NCBI GenBank assembly: GCA_015494845.1
Contig: WGAL01000365.1
Location: forward strand, 1-6,047
Origin: Melioribacteraceae bacterium
Lineage (GTDB): Bacteria > Bacteroidota > Ignavibacteria > Ignavibacteriales > Melioribacteraceae
Length of the DNA stretch: 6,047 nt
Direction of reading: 5' to 3'
Shown: positions 1 through 6,047 of the stretch, one piece after another
How positions within the stretch are numbered: position 1 is the stretch's first letter
Layout of the letters: each line of letters opens with the position of its first letter
Program-made: the position numbers and the translations under genes
Notes under the pieces: model-generated
Seen by the model: the letters and a program-made list of their open reading frames with translations, nothing else
Told to the model about the DNA's origin: nothing
Databases searched by the model: none

Positions 1-6
1 GTAATT

Positions 7-912
7 ATGAAACCGACATTGCTAATACTCGCCGCCGGAATGGGCAGCCGATACGGCGGAATCAAACAAATTACGCCGGTAGGTCCGAACGGCGAAGCGA
101 TAATTGAATATTCGATTTTTGACGCTTTAAGAAACGGATTTGAAAAAATCGTTTTTATTATCAGAAAAGAAATCGAAAAAGATTTTAGAGAAACAATCCT
201 TTCAAAACTACCAAACGAAATTAATGTAAAATTAGTTTTCCAAGAATTAACCGACATCCCGATAAATGTTGAAATTCCGGCGGAAAGAAAAAAACCTTGG
301 GGAACCGGTCACGCTTTGCTTGCCGCGAGAGATGAAATTAAAGAACCGTTTGTGATAATTAACGCCGATGATTTTTACGGCGAAAATTCGTTCAAAATCG
401 CTTCGGACTTTTTGAAAGAGGCGGAAAATCAAGATAATTTGTACGGTTTAATCGGCTACAAATTAATAAACACGCTTTCGGATTTCGGTTCGGTTTCCCG
501 CGGCGTTTGCGAAATTGACGAAGACGGATATTTGCGTTCCATTGTTGAAAGAACCGAAATTGTTAAGGAAAACGGAAAGGTTAAGTTTAAAAACGAAAAC
601 GGCGAATGGGAAAACTTGACCGGCGACGAAATAGTTTCGATGAATATGTTTGCGTTTACGCCTAAAGTGTTCGAATATTTTAACGATTATTTTAAGGAAT
701 TTTTGAAAGAAAATGCGCACGACATGAAGGCGGAATTTTACATTCCGTTTGTCGTTAATGAATTGATTAGAACTAACACGGCGAAAGTAAAAGTCCCGCA
801 AACAACCGCCGAATGGTTCGGATTAACATACAAGGAAGATACGGAACTTGCGCGCAAAAAAATGTTGCGATTAATCGAAAGCGGAGTTTATCCAAGTAAA
901 TTATGGACGTAA
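7..912 (+). CDS. Sugar-1-phosphate nucleotidyltransferase (NDP-sugar pyrophosphorylase family)
   Basis: Predicted cytoplasmic enzyme of 301 residues that transfers a nucleotidyl group from an NTP to a sugar-1-phosphate, releasing pyrophosphate. The N-terminus carries the family signature LILAAGMGSRYGG (residues 6-18), the glycine-rich nucleotide-binding loop, with Arg15 and Lys20 in the usual catalytic places. GTGHA (99-103) and NADDFYG (119-125) follow; the Asp pair 121-122 is the likely metal and nucleotide site. SMNMFAF (211-217) and the C-terminal TAEWFGLTYKED (267-278) fit the subgroup often found beside NahK-like kinases. Length is normal for a single-domain member. The ATG at 7 gives the expected N-terminus, but only six bases precede it, so no ribosome binding site or promoter is visible. 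It overlaps the downstream kinase gene by 10 bases, which suggests translational coupling. The family is secure; the sugar and the nucleotide are unknown. UDP-HexNAc formation is an inference from the neighbour. Confidence 0.9.
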   Translation: MKPTLLILAAGMGSRYGGIKQITPVGPNGEAIIEYSIFDALRNGFEKIVFIIRKEIEKDFRETILSKLPNEINVKLVFQELTDIPINVEIPAERKKPWGTGHALLAARDEIKEPFVIINADDFYGENSFKIASDFLKEAENQDNLYGLIGYKLINTLSDFGSVSRGVCEIDEDGYLRSIVERTEIVKENGKVKFKNENGEWENLTGDEIVSMNMFAFTPKVFEYFNDYFKEFLKENAHDMKAEFYIPFVVNELIRTNTAKVKVPQTTAEWFGLTYKEDTELARKKMLRLIESGVYPSKLWT

Positions 913-1994
913 ACAAAATCAGAGAAATAGCGAATAACTTTGAGTTTGAAGGCGAAATACAATCAATCGAAAAATTAACTTTCGGGCACATCAACGAAAA
1001 CTACCTTGTCTCCACGGCGCAAAAAAAATACGTGTTGAGAAAAATCAATCCGCGCGTTTTTCAAAATGCGGAAGCCATTTGTTTTAATACAATGATAATA
1101 ACATCGCACATTTTCGAAAATCCGGCAAAATACGGAATATTGAATACAGAAAAGGAAATATTAAATTTCGTTCCTTCAAAAACGGGCGAACTTTGTTATG
1201 AAGACGCTGAAGCTTTTTGGCAAGCGACGGTTTATTTGGAAAACTCGGCGACGTACGAAACTGTTGAAAATACTGAGATTGCCTACTCCGCGGCTAAAAC
1301 TTTCGGGAAATTTCAGAGAATTTTAAATGACCTTAACGCCGAGTTTCTCGCTTATCCGATTGAAAATTTTCACAATTTGTCTTTCCGCATCGGACAATAT
1401 TATCAAGCGCTTGAAGAAGACAAAGCGGCGCGCGTAAGCGAAGTCGCCAAAGAAATAGAACTCGTTGAAGCGCACTCGTTGCTTACCGATAGATACGACG
1501 AGTTAATTTTCGAGGGTTTGCCGCTGAGAGTTACGCATAACGATACTAAAATCAGCAATATTCTTTTCGATAAGCGCACAAACGAACCGCTTTGCGTTAT
1601 TGATTACGATACGATTATGCCCTCAAACGTCTTGTGCGATTTCGGCGATATGATTAGAAGTTACGCAAATTCCGCCGCCGAAGACGAGAAGGATTTGGAA
1701 AAAGTATTCTTCCGTTTGGAATATTTCAAAAGCGTCGCCGAAGGTTATTTAAGCGAACTGAAAAACGAATTGAAAGAATTGGAAATAACGAATTTGGTTT
1801 TCGGCGCGGAAATGATTATTTACGAACAAGCGGTGCGTTTTCTTACCGATTATTTGAACGGAGACGTCTATTACAGAATTAAGTATCCTGACCACAATTT
1901 GGTTCGCGCAAAAAATCAATTCAAATTGTTAAACTCTTTACTTGAAAACGAATTTGCGGCGGAAGAAATAATCGCGGAAATTGTTGGTCTCTGA
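903..1994 (+). CDS. NahK-like sugar kinase (aminoglycoside phosphotransferase/choline kinase fold)
   Basis: Predicted cytoplasmic ATP-dependent small-molecule kinase of 363 residues. The N-lobe shows a nucleotide-loop region FGHINENYLV (27-36) and the likely ATP lysine in YVLRKIN (43-49). The C-lobe has the catalytic loop THNDTKISN (211-219), with Asp214 the probable base and Asn219 a metal ligand. VIDYDTIMP (232-240) supplies the second metal aspartate, Asp235, and CDFGDMIR (245-252) follows. The HNDTK.xN and IDxDT..P...DFGD pattern is typical of N-acetylhexosamine 1-kinase homologues, which databases often mislabel as mucin desulfatase. Length agrees with that family. The start overlaps the end of the nucleotidyltransferase gene. 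The nearest GGAG lies 16 bases before the ATG, too far to act normally, so re-initiation by ribosomes finishing the upstream gene is likely. Together the two genes suggest C1 phosphorylation of a free sugar followed by nucleotide activation. The fold is secure; GlcNAc/GalNAc specificity is inferred and other sugars or alcohols remain possible. Confidence 0.85.
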   Translation: MDVNKIREIANNFEFEGEIQSIEKLTFGHINENYLVSTAQKKYVLRKINPRVFQNAEAICFNTMIITSHIFENPAKYGILNTEKEILNFVPSKTGELCYEDAEAFWQATVYLENSATYETVENTEIAYSAAKTFGKFQRILNDLNAEFLAYPIENFHNLSFRIGQYYQALEEDKAARVSEVAKEIELVEAHSLLTDRYDELIFEGLPLRVTHNDTKISNILFDKRTNEPLCVIDYDTIMPSNVLCDFGDMIRSYANSAAEDEKDLEKVFFRLEYFKSVAEGYLSELKNELKELEITNLVFGAEMIIYEQAVRFLTDYLNGDVYYRIKYPDHNLVRAKNQFKLLNSLLENEFAAEEIIAEIVGL

Positions 1995-1999
1995 AAATC

Positions 2000-3219
2000 T
2001 CACCAAATATGTAATTTTTCAGGTTCGAGTTTTCTGAAATAAATTATTTCGGAATTTAACGGGGTTCTTGAATACGCGTTGGATTTGAATAAAATTTCAA
2101 AATATTCCGGCATTTCGCCGTAACGCTTTTCCATCAGTTCATTTATTTTTTCAATATTTTCTTCGTCAAACGTGTATTGCGTCGCCGCCGAAATTCCGGC
2201 TTCGAAAAAGGAAACAAACATATAAATCGTATTTTTATTAGGCCCAGGTAATTTACGGAACAAGCAATAATCAATATGTTTTTCGCCAGGCTCGCCGGTT
2301 TGACGGAAAATAAACGACGTATCCGGTTCGTTAAATTTCACGTACATATCGTCAGGATTTTCACTGTATTCAATTAAACTATCGCGCAATAAATATCTGA
2401 GAAAATGCAAACTTCTGAAAGAACCGAGAAAAATTATATCGTTTTCCAGCAAATCTTTTGTTTTAAGTTCGTAAGAAGCTTTAAGCGAAAGTTTGTATTT
2501 GGCGTTCAATAATTTAATTAAAATCGGAACTGTCGAAATATCGATTTTCGGGAAAAATGGATACGGCGTAATTCCGATAATTTCCTTTTCAGGATGCGCC
2601 TTTTTGTATTCCTCGAATTCTTCCACCGTGTTAATATAATGCTTGCGAACAATGGTTTCTTCGCCGTCTTGAATTTCAAGGTAAAACAAATCGTTGCCGA
2701 GCACAATCATTTTCGGGTTGGTCGATTCGGTTATATTTTCCCAAATCGGATTATAAATAATCGCCGAGTACGCCTCTTTTAATCTGTGTACTTTATTGAA
2801 ATTATAAATTGTAATCGCAACAAGAATTATAAAAATAAACGTTAAAGCATATATTAATTTTTTATTATTAAATTTTAGTCTTTTTTTAATCTTACTTTCG
2901 TTCGGTTGGAACTCGATTTTATAATGCCCTTTTGGTATCGTTATTCTGTATTTGTCGTTTTTGCCTTCGTTTGCGTAGTAATGGTCTAATTTTTCCTAAG
3001 ATTACTTGCGTAAACTCTCACGGAAGAATCTTCGGATGGATTAAAATCGTTGCTCTTACCGAAAAATTGGATTGCAATTGTGATTTCTTTCGGTTCTTCC
3101 TCTTTTATCGACGCCTCGACAAGATAAGTAAGAAAATCCCTGTATTTTTGGGACGATTTAAAACCTTCCGATTCAAGTATTTTCTGTAAAATTTTTCTTT
3201 TGGTTTCGTCCGTTAGCAT
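2000..3219 (-). pseudogene. Membrane-anchored putative one-component regulator, split by a -1 frameshift
   Basis: One gene broken by a one-base indel. The 5' part (3219-2986) ends ...ASNLRKN at a TAG. Shifting frame at the A5 run (2990-2994) restores LRKKLDHYYANEGKND and then an open frame to the TGA at 2000-2002, giving about 406 residues. Residues 1-105 match a DNA-binding-like domain known at the N-terminus of many membrane regulators and TPR/cyclase-type proteins: FLTYLVEA (29-36), FFGKSNDFNPSEDSSVRVYASNLRKKLDHYY (52-82) and YRITIPKGHYKIEF (91-104). A basic stretch (110-121) precedes one transmembrane helix (about 122-140), so the N-terminus should be cytoplasmic and the remaining 265 or so residues outside. 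That C-terminal part (WENITESTNPKMIVLGNDLFYLEI and onward) is a domain I do not recognise, possibly a sensor. It converges on the kinase gene with 5 bases between stops. It may be a pseudogene, a sequence error or a recoded gene; a separate 3' product starting at 2710 lacks a ribosome site and would lose the helix. Confidence 0.75.
2986..2997 (-). other. Frameshift point: A5 run followed by in-frame TAG
   Basis: Read on the minus strand the codons are AGG AAA AAT TAG, which end the 5' reading frame. One extra A in the run at 2990-2994 would give AGG AAA AAA TTA GAC CAT TAC TAC, encoding RKKLDHYY, the family consensus. The heptamer G AAA AAT is not a classical X XXY YYZ slippery site because its first base is G, so programmed -1 frameshifting is less likely than a one-base deletion or an assembly error. 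In the 3' frame a TAG (2997-2999) lies just upstream, so that frame cannot be entered from any start further upstream. Confidence 0.8.
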
Positions 3220-3221
3220 GT

Positions 3222-3227
3222 TCCCCT
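3222..3227 (-). promoter_or_regulatory. Ribosome binding site of the split regulator gene
   Basis: AGGGGA on the minus strand lies directly before the ATG at 3219, with only three bases between the AGGGG core and the start codon. That spacing is shorter than usual. There is no other ATG, GTG or TTG in frame between this start and the upstream TAA, so the ATG at 3219 remains the best start. Confidence 0.5.
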
Positions 3228-3283
3228 GATAATAACCCGAATTGAATGTTTCTAATTATTATTTACGGAAATTTAAATTAGCA

Positions 3284-3313
3284 ATTATATTTTTAATTCC
3301 AAAATGTATTCAA
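3284..3313 (-). promoter_or_regulatory. Sigma-70-like promoter of the split regulator gene
   Basis: On the minus strand a perfect -10 hexamer TATAAT (3289-3284) is preceded, after an 18-base spacer, by TTGAAT (3313-3308), which matches four of six -35 bases. The predicted transcription start is near 3277, leaving a leader of about 58 bases. It lies after the terminator-like hairpin of the peptidase gene, so the regulator gene probably has its own transcript. In such AT-rich DNA a chance TATAAT is possible. Confidence 0.5.
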
Positions 3314-3328
3314 GTCCCCCAAAACGGA

Positions 3329-3357
3329 AGCGTCCCTGTAAAATTAACAAGGACGCT
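3329..3357 (-). terminator. Terminator-like hairpin after the M16 peptidase gene
   Basis: Arms AGCGTCC (3329-3335) and GGACGCT (3351-3357) form a perfect 7-bp stem. A C/A mismatch follows, then three more pairs (TGT 3337-3339 with ACA 3347-3349), closing a 7-base loop. It starts 18 bases after the peptidase stop codon in the direction of transcription. A short T4 run follows on the minus strand (TCCGTTTT), weaker and more distant than in a classical intrinsic terminator. On the plus strand no T run follows, so it should act for the peptidase gene only. Confidence 0.55.
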
Positions 3358-3375
3358 CTCAAATTTGGGAAACAT

Positions 3376-5934
3376 TTATTTAACGATAATTAACACTTCG
3401 TTTTCAGGAGCGAGATATTTTTCCGCGACTTTTTGGACTTCTTCCACGGTAACTTTTTTCAGATTTTCGAGTTTTTTTCTGTCAACCGAAAAATCGCCGT
3501 AATAGTAATACGAACGTCCCAAATAAAATCCTTGATTTATGCTGGAAAGCCGGCGGAAAAGCATTCTGCCGAGATAATGATTTACGCGTTTTTTCAATTC
3601 CGTTTCCGTAATTTCGCCCAAATAATCTTCGCTGAATTTTTCAGGAAATTGCGCTTTAAGTTTTTCAACGTTTTCCGGACGCGTTCCGAGTTCAATGTAA
3701 AACATCGCGCGATTTTCACGTATTTCAACGCCTGCGCTCATATGGTAAGCCATTCCTTGTTTTTCGCGAATGTCGAAAACAATTTTATCTTGAAGAATAA
3801 GCGAAAGCGCTCTCAAAGCGGCGCGTTCGGATTTCTCGATTTCTTTTTGGAAACCGTAATAAAGATAAGCGCGTTTCGAGTTGTAATCTTTCTCAATCGT
3901 AACCGGTTCGGTAATTTTCAGAAATGTTTTCGGTTCCGGTTTGGATGAAATAAAATCTTTCGGAACGCTCGCTCTGAAATCAGAAAACAACTCTGCGACT
4001 TTTTCCGGCTCTAAATTTGAAACAACGGAAATTACCATATTTGCCGGAATGAAATAATGCCGCCCGAAATCCAAAAGCGAGCCGTAAGTCAAATTCTTTT
4101 TCGCGTCGTTTTCCTCTTTGCCGTAAAGCGTTTTGCTTACAAGCCGTTCAAACTCGCTTTTTGCGCGGTTTACGCGTTTCATCATTTGCGACATTTTGTA
4201 TTGGCGCAACGCCGAATTAAATTCTTTTTCCGTCGGAATAAAGTTCAAAAACTCGTTATTCAAAAATTCAATTGCGCCGGAAATATCGCTCGTTGCGCTT
4301 TCGACTCTAATGTAGCCGAAATCCGGACTTAAATAAATATCGTCCATCGGAATATACGGATTGTCGTTTACCGTAAATTCAAAACCGAATTTTGCCGCTC
4401 TTTTCTTAAAATCGTCGCTTTCCGTTCTGAGTCCGAAAGCCGCGTGCCAAACGTATGCGGCGTTTGCGCCGTATCGTTTTTCGTAATCGCTTTTGTGTCC
4501 CAACAAGTAGTGAACGGCAAGCAAATTCGAATTTTTATTTTGTCGCGCGATTATCGCCGGCAAGTCATTTTTGGAAGGAAACGCTTTTGTGATAATCTTG
4601 TTTCCCGCTTTTCCCGCGCTTGCCGGATTAAACGGTTCTTGCAAAAGAACAATTGGGGGAAAATCGAGCGAGAAATTTCTCGAATATTCTTTCGCTTTTT
4701 TGTAACCTTCGCCGGAATATTTTTCGAGAACGCCTTCAATTCCTTTTACGGCGAAAATTTCCGCGTTGAAAATGCCGAACATATGCGGTTTTTCCGCGTT
4801 CTTCAAAAAGGAAGTTTTTTCTCCGGCGATGTATTCCGCAATTTTTTCGTCACTAAGTTCAATTTTAAAATTAGGAATTTCTTTTTGAACTGTCTCAACT
4901 ATTCCGTCGTAAGAATTCCGTTTCGTAACAATCATATCGATTTCCAAATGCGAAACGATATATTTGTTTCGAACCGACGCCGAAATTTCCTTAACGGCGC
5001 CGGGGAATTTTGCGTCGATTGCTTTTTTCAGCGAATCTGTGAATTCGGAAAATTCATCTTCGAATACGCCGTAAAATTCATCGGGATAACCGGCGGGCAA
5101 AGCGTAAAATATTTGAAGATGAATTTGCTTTCCGTCGTAAAAGCGGTGGAAAGTTCCGTCGAACGGGAAATTCGCCAATTCCAATCCCGTTGCCCAATGC
5201 GGATATTTAGGATATTCGACAACGCCAGGCGATTCGCTTCCGTAAAGTTCGTTCAACCATTTTAACATCTGTTTCGAATTAAAATTTCCGATTACGCTAA
5301 CAATCATATTGTTCGGCTTGTAATAATTTTTGTAAAAGGCGTAAACGTCGTCGCGCTTCATATTTTTGATTGTTTCGTAAGTGCCGAGCGTCGGCAAGGA
5401 TAGCGCGTGTCCTTGATATAAAATTGAGATAATGTTCCGCTCCAATTGTTCGCGCGGATTTGCAAGCGTTTTTCCGATTTCCTCAAGCACAATTCCTTTT
5501 TCTTTTTCGTATTTGTTTTCCGGTAGAACCGAATGGAAAAGCATTTGCGATTGTATTTTCAGCCCTTCGTAAATATTTTCGGCGGGCGTTACCATCATAA
5601 AATTCGTGTAAAATTCAGAAGTGTTGGCGTTGTTGTAGCCGCCGATTAAATCGACCGCGTCGTAAAGTTCGCGTTGAGTTAAACTGTCCGTTCCGTTAAA
5701 AAGCAAATGCTCGAGCATATGGCTCATTCCGCTTGTGGCGAAAGTTTCGTACGCCGAACCTACTTTTACAACCGTGTTTATTCCAACCATCGGCAAGGCG
5801 TGATTTTCGATTAAGAGAACTTCCAAACCGTTATCGAGTTTGTGAACCGAAACGCCTTGCGGCAAGAGATTTTGCGCATTTATATTTAACGCGCCGAGTA
5901 AAAACGCCGTTAGAACCGCGATTATTCTTTTCAT
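3376..5934 (-). CDS. Secreted M16 family zinc metallopeptidase (insulinase/pitrilysin-like)
   Basis: Predicted periplasmic or exported zinc endopeptidase of 852 residues. The N-terminus is a Sec signal peptide: MKR, a hydrophobic core, and likely cleavage after ALNINA at residue 20. The inverted zinc motif HMLEH is at 72-76 (His72, Glu75 as base, His76). The third ligand is Glu152 in VLEEI, 75 residues after His76 as in the family, and Glu145 sits at the conserved position seven residues earlier. YYKPNNMIVSVIGNF (204-218) closes the first M16 core. The second half repeats the fold without a zinc site: a PANMVISVVSNLEPE segment, then REKQGMAY with Arg723 and Tyr730, the substrate-binding pair of the inactive half. 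Length and both halves agree with a full-length, two-half active enzyme. No lipobox or sorting tail is seen. An AGGA lies seven bases before the ATG. Such enzymes degrade peptides or process exported proteins; the substrate is unknown. A hairpin follows the stop, then the split regulator gene on the same strand. Confidence 0.93.
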   Translation of the reverse strand: MKRIIAVLTAFLLGALNINAQNLLPQGVSVHKLDNGLEVLLIENHALPMVGINTVVKVGSAYETFATSGMSHMLEHLLFNGTDSLTQRELYDAVDLIGGYNNANTSEFYTNFMMVTPAENIYEGLKIQSQMLFHSVLPENKYEKEKGIVLEEIGKTLANPREQLERNIISILYQGHALSLPTLGTYETIKNMKRDDVYAFYKNYYKPNNMIVSVIGNFNSKQMLKWLNELYGSESPGVVEYPKYPHWATGLELANFPFDGTFHRFYDGKQIHLQIFYALPAGYPDEFYGVFEDEFSEFTDSLKKAIDAKFPGAVKEISASVRNKYIVSHLEIDMIVTKRNSYDGIVETVQKEIPNFKIELSDEKIAEYIAGEKTSFLKNAEKPHMFGIFNAEIFAVKGIEGVLEKYSGEGYKKAKEYSRNFSLDFPPIVLLQEPFNPASAGKAGNKIITKAFPSKNDLPAIIARQNKNSNLLAVHYLLGHKSDYEKRYGANAAYVWHAAFGLRTESDDFKKRAAKFGFEFTVNDNPYIPMDDIYLSPDFGYIRVESATSDISGAIEFLNNEFLNFIPTEKEFNSALRQYKMSQMMKRVNRAKSEFERLVSKTLYGKEENDAKKNLTYGSLLDFGRHYFIPANMVISVVSNLEPEKVAELFSDFRASVPKDFISSKPEPKTFLKITEPVTIEKDYNSKRAYLYYGFQKEIEKSERAALRALSLILQDKIVFDIREKQGMAYHMSAGVEIRENRAMFYIELGTRPENVEKLKAQFPEKFSEDYLGEITETELKKRVNHYLGRMLFRRLSSINQGFYLGRSYYYYGDFSVDRKKLENLKKVTVEEVQKVAEKYLAPENEVLIIVK

Positions 5935-5941
5935 TTTTTTA

Positions 5942-5945
5942 TCCT
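5942..5945 (-). promoter_or_regulatory. Ribosome binding site of the M16 peptidase gene
   Basis: AGGA on the minus strand is separated by seven bases (TAAAAAA) from the ATG at 5934. This is good Shine-Dalgarno spacing and supports the start that gives the intact signal peptide. It also suggests that the organism uses Shine-Dalgarno sites at least in part. Confidence 0.65.
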
Positions 5946-5964
5946 AATTTTTAATTGAATTTTT

Positions 5965-5972
5965 CAAATATA
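5965..5972 (-). promoter_or_regulatory. Possible -10 element upstream of the M16 peptidase gene
   Basis: TATATTTG on the minus strand fits the TAnnTTTG -7 element known from Bacteroidota and also gives a TATATT -10 hexamer. No TTG lies at the distance expected for a Bacteroidota -33 box. The sigma-70 -35 position holds only a weak TTCATT (5995-5990, 17-base spacer). The site is suitably placed, about 30 bases before the start codon, but support is limited because the leader is AT-rich. Confidence 0.3.
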
Positions 5973-6031
5973 AAGAATAACGGAATAAGAATGAAGTTGA
6001 GTTTACAAACCAAAAACAATTAGGCGAGAGA

Positions 6032-6047
6032 CTGTCTCTTATACACA
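6032..6047. other. Nextera/Tn5 mosaic-end adapter remnant
   Basis: The terminal 16 bases CTGTCTCTTATACACA are identical to the start of the reverse complement of the 19-base Tn5 mosaic end used in transposase-based sequencing libraries. The match sits exactly at the end of the sequence, as expected for untrimmed adapter. It is not genomic and should be excluded; true sequence probably ends near 6031. Confidence 0.93.

Noticed and set aside
1991..2022. Inverted repeat CTGAAAA...TTTTCAG between the convergent stop codons, considered as a bidirectional terminator
   Set aside because: The stem has only 7 pairs with few G/C, the loop is 18 bases, and no separate T run follows on either strand. 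It is too weak to call.
2044..2058. Short palindrome TTATTTC/GAAATAA near the 3' end of the split regulator gene
   Set aside because: It lies inside coding sequence, is almost entirely A/T, and its centre is too short to form a normal loop; it is best explained by chance.
2000..2710. Separate 236-residue gene starting at the ATG at 2710
   Set aside because: No ribosome binding site precedes that ATG, and the same frame continues upstream for about 95 codons, encoding a transmembrane helix and the end of the DNA-binding domain. It is the 3' part of the split gene.
2932..3189. Open frame of 85 codons on the + strand across the frameshift region
   Set aside because: It is antisense to the DNA-binding domain of the split regulator and its translation resembles no protein family; the minus-strand frames match a known domain pattern.
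3433..3948. Open frame of 171 codons on the + strand
   Set aside because: It is antisense to the conserved C-terminal half of the peptidase and its Phe-rich composition is that of a shadow frame.
4444..5265. Open frame of 273 codons on the + strand
   Set aside because: It lies fully antisense to the M16 peptidase gene, has no recognisable domain, is rich in Phe, Arg and Asn as expected from reversed codons, and has no convincing ribosome site. The peptidase frame has clear catalytic motifs.
6032..6047. Natural Tn5-type transposon end
   Set aside because: The match stops at the sequence edge, no transposase or second end is present, and the same motif is the common library adapter.

Overview
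The window looks like a complete small contig from an AT-rich, probably Gram-negative bacterium. It holds four genes in two convergent blocks. No phylum is firmly indicated. Shine-Dalgarno-like sites precede two genes, the peptidase has a Sec signal peptide, and many codons end in A or T beside frequent GCG and CCG. A Fibrobacterota, Bacteroidota or related lineage is possible but unproven. The last 16 bases match the Tn5/Nextera mosaic-end adapter, so the right end is a library artefact. The left end starts 6 bases before a gene and is also an arbitrary cut.

Left block, + strand, 7-1994: a sugar-1-phosphate nucleotidyltransferase (7-912) overlaps by 10 bases a small-molecule kinase of the aminoglycoside phosphotransferase/NahK fold (903-1994). 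This pairing suggests a two-step salvage route: the kinase phosphorylates a free sugar, possibly an N-acetylhexosamine, at C1, and the nucleotidyltransferase activates the product to an NDP-sugar. The substrate cannot be read from the sequence.

Right block, - strand, 5934-2000: a secreted, full-length M16 zinc metallopeptidase (5934-3376) is followed by a terminator-like hairpin. A separate promoter then leads to a gene (3219-2000) for a membrane-anchored protein. That protein has an N-terminal DNA-binding-like domain of the kind with the 'FG...DF.P..D..VRV.A..LR.KL..YY' signature, one transmembrane helix, and a C-terminal extracytoplasmic domain I do not recognise. A one-base frameshift at an A5 run splits this gene into a 77-codon 5' part and a long 3' part, so it is annotated as one broken gene.

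I see no RNA genes, CRISPR arrays, insertion sequences or natural mobile elements, and no clearly new multi-gene system. The points most worth a second look are the frameshifted membrane regulator, its unknown sensor-like domain, and the adapter at the right end.
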